DNA of 64,000 bases from Streptomyces luteolifulvus (GTDB taxonomy: Bacteria; Actinomycetota; Actinomycetes; Streptomycetales; Streptomycetaceae). Shown here one piece after another: positions 54,283-62,029 of the stretch. The stretch is from assembly GCF_008806595.1 (NCBI RefSeq), contig NZ_VZRB01000006.1, positions 186,001 through 250,000 of the forward strand. The letters run 5' to 3'. Below the pieces are notes generated by a model. It was not told where the DNA came from. It saw only the letters and a program-made list of their open reading frames with translations, and ran no database searches. A program made the position numbers and the translations under genes. Each line of letters opens with the position of its first letter. The first letter of the stretch is position 1.

Positions 54283-55158
54283 TCATGTCGGCTTGCTCAT
54301 GTCGCTTTCTTCGTTTCGGGTTCCGTTCCGCAGTCGGAAGAAGCCGCCGGGCCGTCGGCGAGGCAGGGCGGCCGGTACGGGGGGTGGCTGCGGTGGGGGG
54401 TATGCGGGAGGCTTGCGGTGGTGCACGCCCTGCCCTTCGGGGATGGCCCGGACCGGGATCGGCGGAGGCCCCTCGCACACGAGGAACCCCTCGCCGAGCA
54501 TCCGGGCGATCTCGACGGTGACGGTGTAGACCCCGCGTCCTGACCGGAAGGCCAGGTCGCGGCAGGTACTGCGGCCGTCGGCCTGTGCGTGCAGCTCGCG
54601 TTGCAGCGCGGTGAGCGGGGCGGCGAGGTCCGGGACGGGGCGGGGGCGTTCACGGTCCGGCCGTACGGGGTGGGGCAGGGAGGTGATCGCCAGCAGTTTG
54701 CGGGCCGCGTCGTGGAGCAGCCTGATGGGCGGCTCGCCCACGGCGACCTGGGTGAACGGCTCGGCCGCGAGGCCGCGTTCGCAGCCGTCCACCCGGCCGG
54801 CGACGATCGCGAAGACCGCGTCGTGCAGGGCCATCGCGCAGACGACCCTGAGCTGCGCGGCGCCCGCGTACCCGCGGGTGATCAGTCCGGCCGCCGGCCA
54901 GCGCGCACCGCCGGCCTCCCGTACGAGACCGGCCCACTCCTCGCCGCTGACCCGGCCGGAGCGCAGCAGCAGAGCCTCCGGACCCGGGGCACCGGGGCTC
55001 TCGACCGCGACGACGAGTCCGCCGCGCAGATGGAAGGTGCCGCCGGGCATCCCGGACACACGCAGTTCCCCGCTGAACTCCTCACGCGCGCACGCGACCA
55101 GAGCCGACACGAGCAGGTCGTGACCGAACCGGTCGAGGGGACCCTGAATGTCCGACAT
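54283..55158 (-). CDS. DUF4388/PatA-N-like protein, first gene of the roadblock cluster
   Basis: A 291-residue protein. The N-terminal 100 residues fit a DUF4388-like domain (FSGELRVSGMPGGTFHLRGG, VVAVESPGAPGPEALLLRSG). The middle is a winged-helix-like helical region. The C-terminal part contains another winged-helix-like stretch (LHAQADGRSTCRDLAFRSGR), and the tail is Pro/Arg-rich. DUF4388 domains occur in bacterial signalling proteins such as those of cyanobacteria and myxobacteria. I used the ATG at 55158 after AAGGGGAG. It is followed by the roadblock gene at 96 bases and should be the operon's first gene. Confidence 0.75.
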   Translation of the reverse strand: MSDIQGPLDRFGHDLLVSALVACAREEFSGELRVSGMPGGTFHLRGGLVVAVESPGAPGPEALLLRSGRVSGEEWAGLVREAGGARWPAAGLITRGYAGAAQLRVVCAMALHDAVFAIVAGRVDGCERGLAAEPFTQVAVGEPPIRLLHDAARKLLAITSLPHPVRPDRERPRPVPDLAAPLTALQRELHAQADGRSTCRDLAFRSGRGVYTVTVEIARMLGEGFLVCEGPPPIPVRAIPEGQGVHHRKPPAYPPPQPPPVPAALPRRRPGGFFRLRNGTRNEESDMSKPT

Positions 55159-55340
55159 CACTCCCCTTGGCCTGTCGCACATACGCCTGACGCGTAACGC
55201 TGAGGGAGGAATATGTATCAGCCCGGACGCATTTTCCGGGCGAGGTCTTGCTAGCTGCCTTCACCTGACGGAAGTTGAAATATCCAGCCGTTCGAAGAGC
55301 GATGTTCGGCGCTCATTTGAACGAATGTTGGAGAATGCTT
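55159..55340. other. Spacer between the roadblock operon and the oxyR remnant
   Basis: It holds the promoter of the DUF4388 gene. An imperfect hairpin, CGTTCGAAGAGCG at 55289-55301 with CGCTCATTTGAACG at 55310-55323, may be the terminator of the former oxyR on the minus strand. Confidence 0.45.
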
Positions 55341-55766
55341 TCAGGCGCCCTCGTCGAGCACCCGCACCGGCAACGGCCGCAACGCCTCACGCAGCGCGCC
55401 CGCCAGCTCCCCGTACTCGGCACCGCGCGCCGCGCCCGTGCGCATGGCCAGGGCGATGCGGCGGGTCGGGACCGGGTCGGCGAAGGAGCCCGTGAGGAGT
55501 TGGTTGCTGCGGGTTGTCTCGACCTTGAGGGCCGTGCGCGGGAGCAGGGTGACTCCGAGACCGCCGGCGACGAGCTGGACGAGGGTGGCGAGGCCGGCGG
55601 CGGTCGTGGTCACGGGGACGTCCTCGCGTCCGGCCTCCCGGCAGATGTCCAGGGCCTGGTCGCGCAGACAGTGCCCCTCGTCGAGAAGCAGCAGGTTCAG
55701 CGCGCGCAGCGCCTCGCGGGGGATGCCCTCGCGTCCGCCGAGCCGGTGACCGAGAGGTGTGAACAA
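55341..55766 (-). pseudogene. oxyR: Truncated oxyR: C-terminal ligand-binding part only
   Basis: About 140 residues of a LysR-family OxyR ([40 protein letters not shown], then VTTTAAGLATLVQLVAGGLG VTLLPRTALKVE). The GHCLRDQAL cysteine is at a redox position typical of OxyR. The N-terminal DNA-binding helix-turn-helix and the first half of the sensor domain (roughly 160-170 residues) are missing. The frame is cut at about 55758, where ahpD sequence begins on the other strand. It cannot bind DNA, so this OxyR is non-functional. Confidence 0.85.
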
Positions 55767-56055
55767 CGTCTTCTACCGCACGCGTCACCTGCTCTCGGAC
55801 CACGAGTACGGCAATCTGCGGGCCGGCCTCCGGATGAACGTCATCGGCAACCCCGGTGTCGACAAGACCGACTTCGAGCTGTGGTCGTTCGCGGTGTCCG
55901 CCATCAACGGCTGCGGCCTGTGCCTCGACTCCCACGAGCAGGTGCTCCGCAAGGCGGGCGTCGAGCGCGAGGTCGTCCAGGAAGCGTTCAAGATCGCGTC
56001 CGTGATCCAGGCGGTCGGCACGACACTGGAGACGGAAGCGGTGCTGGCGGAGTAA
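55759..56055 (+). pseudogene. ahpD: Truncated ahpD: C-terminal part only, fused to the oxyR scar
   Basis: A 98-residue open frame equal to the C-terminal part of AhpD ([42 protein letters not shown]). The active-site CXXC (GCGLC, Cys52 and Cys55 here), Glu40 and His59 of the CxxC-xxxH pattern are kept. About 80 N-terminal residues, which form the other half of the fold, are missing, and so is the whole ahpC gene that normally lies between oxyR and ahpD. The GTG at 55759 is created at the junction, with GAGAG before it, so a short protein might still be made. It is unlikely to work as the AhpC reductant, because ahpC is gone from this locus. Confidence 0.8.
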
Positions 56056-56089
56056 CTGTGCCGGCGGAGTAACTCGCCCTGCACTCATG

Positions 56090-56121
56090 GGGTCCCGGTC
56101 ACCTTCGGGTGGGCGGGACCC
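56090..56121. terminator. Terminator between the ahpD remnant and the AI-2E-type transporter gene
   Basis: GGGTCCCG at 56090-56097 pairs with CGGGACCC at 56114-56121, with an inner CACC/GGTG stem. It lies between convergent genes. Confidence 0.8.
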
Positions 56122-56127
56122 GCTGTC

Positions 56128-57462
56128 TTACGCCGGCGGTGTGTCCGTCGTCGCCTGTGTCACCGGGGCCGCGTCGGCCACCGTGGCGCCCCTGGGTTTC
56201 GGGGAGTACCTGAGGGCCGGTTCCTGGGAGTACGCCCGGAGATAGCCCACCACCGTGTTGGTCACGGCGACCAGGGGCACCGCGACGACCGCGCCGCCGA
56301 TGCCGGCGACCAGGCCGCCCGCCGCCACCGACAGGACCACCGCGAGCGGATGGACCCGGACGGCCCGGCCGAGGATGAACGGCTGGAGGATGTGCCCCTC
56401 GATCTGCTGGACCGCCAGGACGACCACCAGGGTCATCACCGCCGTGAACACGCCCTGGGTGACCAGGGCGACGACCACCGCCAGCGCACCGGAGACGACG
56501 GCGCCCACGAGCGGGATGAAGGCGAACAGGAAGATGAACACCGCGAGGGGCACGGCCATCGGGACGTCGAGGAAGTAGATGCCCAGGCCGATGAAGATCG
56601 CGTCGATCAGCGCCACTATCACCGTGCCGCGCACGTACGCCGTCAGCGTGCGCCACGCCCGCGGGCCCGCACCCGCGACGCCGGGCCGCGCCGCCGCGGG
56701 CACCAGCTTCAGCGTCCACTCCCAGATGCGCCGGCCGTCGTAGAGCAGGAAGAGGGTCGAGAACATCGTCAGGAGGATGCCGGTCAGGGCCTCGACCACG
56801 ACCGTCACGCCCTCCAGACCCGCAGAAGTGATCGCGTCCGTGTTCGAGCCGATCGCTTCGCGCAGGTTCTTGGCGATCTCGTTGATCTGTTTGTCCGTGA
56901 CATGGAACGGGCTGTTCAGGAGCCACTTGCGCAACTCGTCGATGCCGTCCTGGACTTGGTCGGAGAGATTGTCGATGTTCTCCATGACCTGCCAGGTCAC
57001 GAACCACCCGATCAGCCCCATGACGACGAAGCCGAGGACCGCGGTCAGCGCCGTGGCGAGGCCCCCCGGGAAGCCGACCCGCCGCAGCCGCGCCACCGTC
57101 GGCTGGAGCAGCGCCGTGATCAGCAGCGCGCTCACAAAGGCGAGCACCACCAGTTGTACGGCGCTGATGACCCGCATCAGCACCCAGACCGTGCCGGCCA
57201 GCACGAGCAGCCGCCAGCCGGCCTCCGCCGCGACCCGCACTCCCCACGGCACGGCCTGCGCGGGGTCCGGGCGCGCCGCGGCCACGGGGGAGGGCACGGG
57301 CACGGGTTCGGGGTCACGGGACGCCGGGACGTGTTCCGCAGCCGTCACCGGTTCGGGCTCGTCGTTCTCCCGCTCCACCTCGGCACGCCGCTCGTCCAAC
57401 CGCTCACTCATCTCGGTCAGTCCGGCGCCGAGCCGACCGAGCCACCATGGCACTCGCGACAT
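56128..57462 (-). CDS. AI-2E family transporter (PerM-like membrane protein)
   Basis: A 444-residue membrane protein of the AI-2E/PerM family. A cytoplasmic Pro/Glu-rich N terminus of about 90 residues is followed by seven to eight helices (RLLVLAGTVWVLMRVISAVQ LVVLAF, LATALTAVLGFVVMGLIGWF, VEALTGILLTMFSTLFLLYD and others). The family motif region FAFIPLVGAVVSGALAVVVA and the conserved RAVRVHPLAVVLSVAAGG are present. Family members are proposed to be exporters or Na+/H+-linked, and the substrate is not established. The ATG at 57462 (MSRVPWWLGRLG) follows GAGGACGG. There is no connection to the roadblock genes. Confidence 0.93.
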   Translation of the reverse strand: MSRVPWWLGRLGAGLTEMSERLDERRAEVERENDEPEPVTAAEHVPASRDPEPVPVPSPVAAARPDPAQAVPWGVRVAAEAGWRLLVLAGTVWVLMRVISAVQLVVLAFVSALLITALLQPTVARLRRVGFPGGLATALTAVLGFVVMGLIGWFVTWQVMENIDNLSDQVQDGIDELRKWLLNSPFHVTDKQINEIAKNLREAIGSNTDAITSAGLEGVTVVVEALTGILLTMFSTLFLLYDGRRIWEWTLKLVPAAARPGVAGAGPRAWRTLTAYVRGTVIVALIDAIFIGLGIYFLDVPMAVPLAVFIFLFAFIPLVGAVVSGALAVVVALVTQGVFTAVMTLVVVLAVQQIEGHILQPFILGRAVRVHPLAVVLSVAAGGLVAGIGGAVVAVPLVAVTNTVVGYLRAYSQEPALRYSPKPRGATVADAAPVTQATTDTPPA

Positions 57463-57532
57463 GATCCGTCCTCTTCCCCCGTCGATCCCCACCACTCCCC
57501 TGGAGTCGTTGCGTCCGACCGTACATGGCGAT

Positions 57533-57561
57533 AGCCCCTCCCCCTAGGACGGGGAGGGGCT
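57533..57561 (-). terminator. Terminator downstream of the transglycosylase-like gene
   Basis: AGCCCCTCCCC at 57533-57543 pairs perfectly with GGGGAGGGGCT at 57551-57561 over a 7-base loop. It lies 39 bases past the stop of the minus-strand transglycosylase-like gene and before the AI-2E gene start. Confidence 0.88.
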
Positions 57562-57599
57562 GCGCGGGGTTGAGAGCGGGAGCCGGGGCCCCCGGAGTC

Positions 57600-58295
57600 T
57601 CAGTACCAGTTGTGGGCCTGCCAGAACGACCAAGCGCCACACGGGCTGCCGTACCGGTCGTTCATGTAGTTGAGGCCCCACTTGATCTGGGTGGCCGGGT
57701 TGGTCCGCCAGTCGGAGCCGGCGGACTCCATCTTGCCGGCGGGCAGGGCCTGGAAGAGACCGTAGGCACCGGAGGAGGGGTTGACCGCCTGGTAGTTCCA
57801 GCTCGACTCGTGGTCCACGATGTTGCTGAAGCACTGGAACTGGTCGCTCGCCACCATCTGCCGAGCCATCGCCTGGATCTGCGCGACCGAGTAGGAGCTC
57901 TGGACCGGGAAGTCCGCGGAGGAGGCGGAGCTGCGGCTGGCCGCGGCCTTCGCCTCGGCGCGCTCCTTGGCGGCTTCCTCGGCCGCCTTCTCGGCGGCTT
58001 CCTTCTTGGCGATCGCACTCTCGGCGGCCGCCTTGCGAGCGGCTTCCTCGGCGTCCTTCTTGGCGCTCGCGTCCGCCGCGATGGCCTGCACATTGGCCTG
58101 CTGCGTCAGGGAGGCGGTCTGCACCTGGGCCTGCTGGCCCGCGGGTATGTCCGCGAGGAGCGTCGAGTCGGCTGCCGTCGCCTCGGCGTCGTTGGGCTGC
58201 GCGGTGCTGCCCGAGGCAACTCCGACGACGCTACCGACAGCGGTGACCGCCGTGGCCGAAGCCACTGCGAACCCCCGGACCGAAATCCGGCTCAC
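57600..58295 (-). CDS. Secreted transglycosylase-like protein with coiled-coil domain
   Basis: A 231-residue secreted protein. The signal peptide is ISVRGFAVASATAVTAVGSV VGVASGS. Residues 60-130 form an Ala/Glu/Lys-rich coiled coil (KKDAEEAARKAAAESAIAKK EAAEKAAEEAAKERAEAKAA). The C-terminal 80 residues are a small lysozyme-like domain (FSNIVDHESSWNYQAVNPSS, AYGLFQALPAGKMESAGSDW, TQIKWGLNYMNDRYGSPCGA). The Glu in DHESSW is the likely catalytic residue of a lytic transglycosylase. Such proteins cut peptidoglycan during growth and spore formation. The GTG at 58295 has GGAAGG upstream and is preferred over an ATG at 58313. A structured region precedes it at 58440-58516. Confidence 0.88.
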   Translation of the reverse strand: MSRISVRGFAVASATAVTAVGSVVGVASGSTAQPNDAEATAADSTLLADIPAGQQAQVQTASLTQQANVQAIAADASAKKDAEEAARKAAAESAIAKKEAAEKAAEEAAKERAEAKAAASRSSASSADFPVQSSYSVAQIQAMARQMVASDQFQCFSNIVDHESSWNYQAVNPSSGAYGLFQALPAGKMESAGSDWRTNPATQIKWGLNYMNDRYGSPCGAWSFWQAHNWY

Positions 58296-58439
58296 ACGGT
58301 TTCCTTCCAGCATCGCCCGCTTCGGTGACCCTGGCGGACGCAATCGTGCCCCTGACACTGGCCTCCCAACTGCGGGGTCACGGGAGGCGCGGGCCCGGTG
58401 GGCAACTCCCCGAGGGAAGCGCCGCGTGGTGCTCGGGCG

Positions 58440-58516
58440 GCATACGACAACTCTATGGAGTTAGCAGTGCTTCTTCTGTGGTGCCGTACCGCTGGGGGTA
58501 CAGGTGTGTCGTATGC
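58440..58516. ncRNA. Candidate structured RNA (three-way junction) upstream of the transglycosylase-like gene
   Basis: GCATACGACA at 58440-58449 and TGTCGTATGC at 58507-58516 are perfect complements (10 bp) and enclose two smaller hairpins: AACTC-TATG-GAGTT and GTACC-GCTGGG-GGTAC. Either strand can form this. On the minus strand it would be 145-220 bases upstream of the start of the secreted transglycosylase-like gene, where a leader could control it. Similar wall-hydrolase genes in Streptomyces have c-di-AMP (ydaO) riboswitches, but I do not recognise ydaO consensus blocks here. The ligand, if any, is unknown. Confidence 0.4.
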
Positions 58517-58636
58517 GAGGCCTGACAGGAGTGAGACTCTGCCGTAACCGGACGCCGCAAGGCAATTCTGCGTTGCGTGTGAAAGCTCACATCGTGTTTG
58601 ACCCAGGGGATTTCAAGAAACCCCCACACACGCCGA

Positions 58637-58674
58637 CGCCGTCCGGCTAGGCTTCTCGCCTTTGCCGGACGGCG
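58637..58674 (-). terminator. Terminator downstream of the PhoH2 gene
   Basis: CGCCGTCCGGC at 58637-58647 pairs perfectly with GCCGGACGGCG at 58664-58674. It lies about 40 bases past the stop codon of the minus-strand gene ending at 58714. Confidence 0.85.
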
Positions 58675-58713
58675 CCAACTGCCGCGTAATCCACCCCGAT
58701 TGGGCGGTTGCTC

Positions 58714-60039
58714 TCAGATCTGCCCGTCCTCCAGCATTTCGGTCACAAGGGCGGCAATCTGGGACCTCTCGGACCGCGTCAGGGTGACATGCGCGAAGAG
58801 CGGATGACCCTTCAGTTTCTCGACGACGGCGACGACACCGTCGTATCGCCCGACCCTCAGATTGTCCCTTTGTGCCACATCATGGGTCAGAACGACCCGT
58901 GAATTCGCACCGATTCGGGACAGTACGGTCAGCAGGACGTTCCGTTCGAGTGACTGGGCCTCGTCCACGATCACGAACGCGTCATGGAGCGAGCGGCCGC
59001 GGATGTGGGTGAGCGGGAGGACCTCCAGCATGCCCCGCGCGGTGACCTCCTCGATGACCTCGCGGCTGGTGACCGCCGACAGCGTGTCGAAGACCGCCTG
59101 CGCCCAGGGGCTCATCTTCTCGGCCTCGGTGCCGGGCAGATAGCCGAGCTCCTGCCCGCCCACCGCGTACAGCGGCCGGAAGACCATCACCTTCTGGTGC
59201 TGACGGCGCTCCAGGACCGCCTCCAGGCCGGCGCAGAGCGCGAGCGCCGACTTGCCGGTGCCGGCCCGGCCGCCCATCGACACGATCCCCACGTCCGGGT
59301 CGAGGAGCAGGTCCAGCGCGATGCGCTGTTCCGCGCTCCGGCCCTTGATGCCGAACGCCTCACGGTCGCCGCGCACCAGCCGGACGTTGCCCTCGGCCGT
59401 GACCCGTCCCAGCGCCTTGCCCCGCTCGGACTGGATCGTCAGACCGGTGTGCACCGGCAGGCCGGCGACCTCGGGCACAAAGGCGTGCCCGTCCTCGAAG
59501 AGGATGTCCACCTGTTCCCCGCCCAGGGTCAGTTCTGACATCCCGGTCCAGCCGGAGGAGTCCGTGATGGCGAGCTCGGCGCGGTACTCCTCGGCGAGGA
59601 GGCCGACGGAGGACGCCTTGATCCTGAGCGGGAGGTCCTTCGACACGACGGTGACGTCGAACCCCTCGGCCTGCAGATTGCGGGCGACCGCGAGGATGCG
59701 GGAGTCGTTGTCCCCCAGGCGGTAGCCGGTGGGCAGCACGCTGGGGTCCGAGTGGTTGAGCTCGACACGTACGGTTCCGCCGAGGTCCCCGATCGGAATG
59801 GGGGCGTCGAGACGGCCGTGCCGGACCCGGAACTCGTCGAGCAGGCGCAGCGCCTGCCGGGCGAAGTAGCCGAGCTCGGGATGGTGCCGCTTGGCCTCCA
59901 GTTCCGTCACCACGACGATGGGGAGCACGACCTCGTGCTCGTCGAAGCGGTTCAGGGCGTTCGGGTCGGCCAGCAGGACGCTGGTGTCGAGAACATAGGT
60001 GCGCCGGTCTGGCTTGTGGCGCTTTGTGCTGGTCACCAC
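58714..60039 (-). CDS. PhoH2: PIN domain fused to PhoH ATPase
   Basis: A 441-residue fusion. Residues 12-150 form a PIN ribonuclease domain ([20 protein letters not shown], with Asp18, and the acidic residue in [15 protein letters not shown]). Residues about 240-430 are PhoH ATPase ([20 protein letters not shown]alker [16 protein letters not shown]alker [21 protein letters not shown]). Mycobacterial PhoH2 proteins are reported as ATP-dependent RNA helicases and RNases acting on structured RNA. GTG start at 60039; a second GTG at 60036 is four bases over the end of a small upstream frame (60033-60278). It ends at a clean terminator. Confidence 0.93.
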   Translation of the reverse strand: MVTSTKRHKPDRRTYVLDTSVLLADPNALNRFDEHEVVLPIVVVTELEAKRHHPELGYFARQALRLLDEFRVRHGRLDAPIPIGDLGGTVRVELNHSDPSVLPTGYRLGDNDSRILAVARNLQAEGFDVTVVSKDLPLRIKASSVGLLAEEYRAELAITDSSGWTGMSELTLGGEQVDILFEDGHAFVPEVAGLPVHTGLTIQSERGKALGRVTAEGNVRLVRGDREAFGIKGRSAEQRIALDLLLDPDVGIVSMGGRAGTGKSALALCAGLEAVLERRQHQKVMVFRPLYAVGGQELGYLPGTEAEKMSPWAQAVFDTLSAVTSREVIEEVTARGMLEVLPLTHIRGRSLHDAFVIVDEAQSLERNVLLTVLSRIGANSRVVLTHDVAQRDNLRVGRYDGVVAVVEKLKGHPLFAHVTLTRSERSQIAALVTEMLEDGQI

Positions 60040-60278
60040 GGAAGGACGTACCCCCTCGGATGAGGTCGGGGAGCGACGGAGTGGAACTGGACCGGTCGTC
60101 GGCCGCCCTGCGCGGGCCGAAAACCGGCCCTCCGCTTCCTCGTCCGTGCTGGGACCGCACGGTAGGGCTGGTGCAAAGGGCCTCCCGGGCGGACGGCCCC
60201 GTGCCGTCCGCTGAGATCCGACACCCGTGGTTCGGGCGTCGACCTGTCTGGCTTATGCCCTCGAACATGCGCAGCCAT
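60033..60278 (-). CDS. Possible small upstream ORF coupled to PhoH2
   Basis: An 81-residue open frame ([20 protein letters not shown] and onward) whose TGA overlaps the phoH2 start region. Mycobacterial phoH2 is reported to be co-transcribed with a short upstream frame, phoAT, described as an antitoxin. The position is analogous here, but I cannot show homology. Third-position GC is only about 70 percent, so it could be untranslated leader. Treat it as a candidate only. Confidence 0.25.
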   Translation of the reverse strand: MAAHVRGHKPDRSTPEPRVSDLSGRHGAVRPGGPLHQPYRAVPARTRKRRAGFRPAQGGRRPVQFHSVAPRPHPRGYVLPW

Positions 60279-60342
60279 GCCACAGCACGTGACGGCGCCC
60301 CGGTGAACTCCTTGTTACTTCCGCCCCAAAAGGGGTAGTCAG

Positions 60343-60359
60343 GACACCCTTCGGGTGTC
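60343..60359 (-). terminator. Terminator at the uppS stop codon
   Basis: GACACCC at 60343-60349 pairs with GGGTGTC at 60353-60359 with a three-base loop. The arm overlaps the uppS stop. On the minus strand it is followed by CTGACTACCCCTTTT, which includes a run of four T. Confidence 0.8.
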
Positions 60360-61131
60360 AGCCGCCGTAACGGCGATGGCGCGCAGCGTAGTCGCGCAGG
60401 GCGCGCAGGAAGTCCACCTTGCGGAACGCCGGCCAGAAGACCTCGCAGAAGTAGTACTCCGAGTGGGCCGTCTGCCACAGCATGAATCCGGACAGACGCT
60501 GCTCGCCACTGGTGCGGATCACGAGGTCGGGGTCGGGCTGGTCACCCGTGTAGAGGTGGCGGCCGATCATGTCGACGTCGACGGCCTCGGCGAGGTCCGG
60601 CATCGAGGTGCCCTTGTCGGCGGCGTCGAGGATCATCGAGCGCACCGCGTCGGCGATCTCCTGGCGGCCGCCGTAACCGATGGCGACGTTGACCACTATC
60701 CCGTCGACGTGGGCGGTGGCCTCCTCGGCCTCCTTCAGCGCGGTCTGCATCCCGGAGGGCAGCAGATCGGGGGTGCCCACGTGATGCACCCGCCAGCGGC
60801 CGTCCGCGGCGAGGGTGCGGACGACGTCCTCGATGATCCCGAGGAGCGGGCCGAGCTCGTCCTGGGGCCGGTCGAAGTTGTCCGTCGACAGCAGCCAGAG
60901 GGTCACGACCTCGACGTCCGTCTCGGAGCACCAGCCGAGGAACTCCTCGATCTTCTCGGCCCCGGCCCGGTGACCGTGCACGGTGGTGGAGCCCGCGGCC
61001 TTCGCCCAGCGCCGGTTGCCGTCCATGATGACGCCGATGTGCTTGGGCACCTGAGCGTGGTCCAGGTGGCCTTCCACCCGGCGTGCGTACAGCCTGACCA
61101 GCAGGCCGCGCAGCTTGTCGCGCAGGTTCAC
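60358..61131 (-). CDS. uppS: Isoprenyl transferase (undecaprenyl diphosphate synthase family)
   Basis: A 257-residue cis-prenyltransferase. The catalytic region IGVIMDGNRRWAKAAG is at about residues 32-47 with the essential Asp37, and GHRAGAEKIEEFLGWC and VVTLWLLSTDNFDRP follow. The C-terminal DLVIRTSGEQRLSGFMLWQT AHSEYYFCEVFWPAFRKVDF motif is complete. It condenses isopentenyl units on a short allylic diphosphate to make the lipid carrier for cell-wall synthesis or a shorter cis-polyprenyl product. The GTG start is at 61131. Length and motifs are normal. The neighbouring recO gene expected in other bacteria is not in this window. Confidence 0.95.
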   Translation of the reverse strand: MNLRDKLRGLLVRLYARRVEGHLDHAQVPKHIGVIMDGNRRWAKAAGSTTVHGHRAGAEKIEEFLGWCSETDVEVVTLWLLSTDNFDRPQDELGPLLGIIEDVVRTLAADGRWRVHHVGTPDLLPSGMQTALKEAEEATAHVDGIVVNVAIGYGGRQEIADAVRSMILDAADKGTSMPDLAEAVDVDMIGRHLYTGDQPDPDLVIRTSGEQRLSGFMLWQTAHSEYYFCEVFWPAFRKVDFLRALRDYAARHRRYGG

Positions 61132-62029
61132 GTGATTGTCAGCCCCTCCGTACGGATCGGACAGGCGCGGCCCCGGTACGACCGAGGGCGGTCCTTGTCC
61201 GTGTGGCGGTCCGGGGGCTCCCTACGACGGTCCCCGGAGGCGAAGCCTACCCCTGCGGGGCGGAATCACGGCCAACGGGTGCTGGGGGTGGGGGCGGAGG
61301 GGAGGGGAGGAGAGGGGAGAGGGGGCGGGGGTCCGGACTCGTCGGCTCAAGGAAGCGGGCCCCCGGCTCAAGAAGGGGGGCGTCCCGGCACAAGAAGACG
61401 GGCCGGTCCGTGGGGGGGAGACGGACCGGCCCGAGGGGGGGCTTCCACCATAACCCTTTGTAAGTGATGCTGCGCGCATCGGCGTGTCACAATTACTCTC
61501 CGGAGTCGGGTGGCGACGCGCCGATGGTCACGTGAGGCCCTTTTCCGGGCTCCTTGATGGCCGAATCACAGCGGATGACTGGGGCATCGGGCGGGATACC
61601 GCCGGGATAGCGCCTGGATGGCGCGGAATGAGGAGGGATCGAGAGGGATCGGGAGGTTTTGATCCACCTTGAGGCCCGTTCGACGGCTTACCCCTACACG
61701 CACTTCCCTCGGGTGACCACGTCAGCGAATGGCCGCTTGACGCCACGACGCACCCTCACACCAGAACACGGCACCGCGCAGCCCCCTCCTCTGCGCGGTA
61801 CCGCCCGCGCAGCTTTGCTCACGCGAATTGCCTTGGTCTGAACTTACGTGACGCATGAGACTGGGTGCGACCCGACGGGATAACAATGTGAAAACTCCGC
61901 ATGTCAGATCGGAGAAGAACGAGCGGCCCGCCACCCCCTGGGCAAATCACCCCATTTGCACTATGTGTGACGCGAAATGCGAGCGGAGAGGGGACATCCG
62001 TTGGCCTCATTCCGGCCTAGCGTCGTCCC
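61132..62029. other. Gene-poor region between uppS and the AlkZ-like gene
   Basis: About 900 bases without a supported gene. It holds a purine-rich G tract (61283-61335), the strong hairpin at 61400-61432, an AT-richer stretch around 61810-61900 with the AlkZ-like promoter, and GCAAAT/ATTTGC arms at 61942-61947 and 61954-61959. Open frames lack ribosome binding sites and coding bias. Confidence 0.5.
61400..61432. terminator. Strong hairpin without an adjacent gene
   Basis: GGGCCGGTCCGT at 61400-61411 pairs perfectly with ACGGACCGGCCC at 61421-61432 around a GGGGGGGAG loop. It has the form of a terminator, but uppS points away from it and no gene ends nearby, so its role is unclear. Confidence 0.6.

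Noticed and set aside
54191..54286. 31-codon frame between the DUF4388 and roadblock genes, with an ATGA overlap and a 14-base tandem repeat (TTGCTCATGTCGGC)
   Set aside because: Low third-position GC (about 65 percent), no recognisable family and no ribosome binding site of its own. Noted only as possible leader sequence.
58296..58560. c-di-AMP (ydaO) riboswitch before the transglycosylase-like gene
   Set aside because: The conserved ydaO sequence blocks are not recognisable. Kept only as an unidentified structured element.
61484..61672. 62-codon open frame in the gene-free region near 61.5 kb
   Set aside because: No ribosome binding site, no family and no coding bias.
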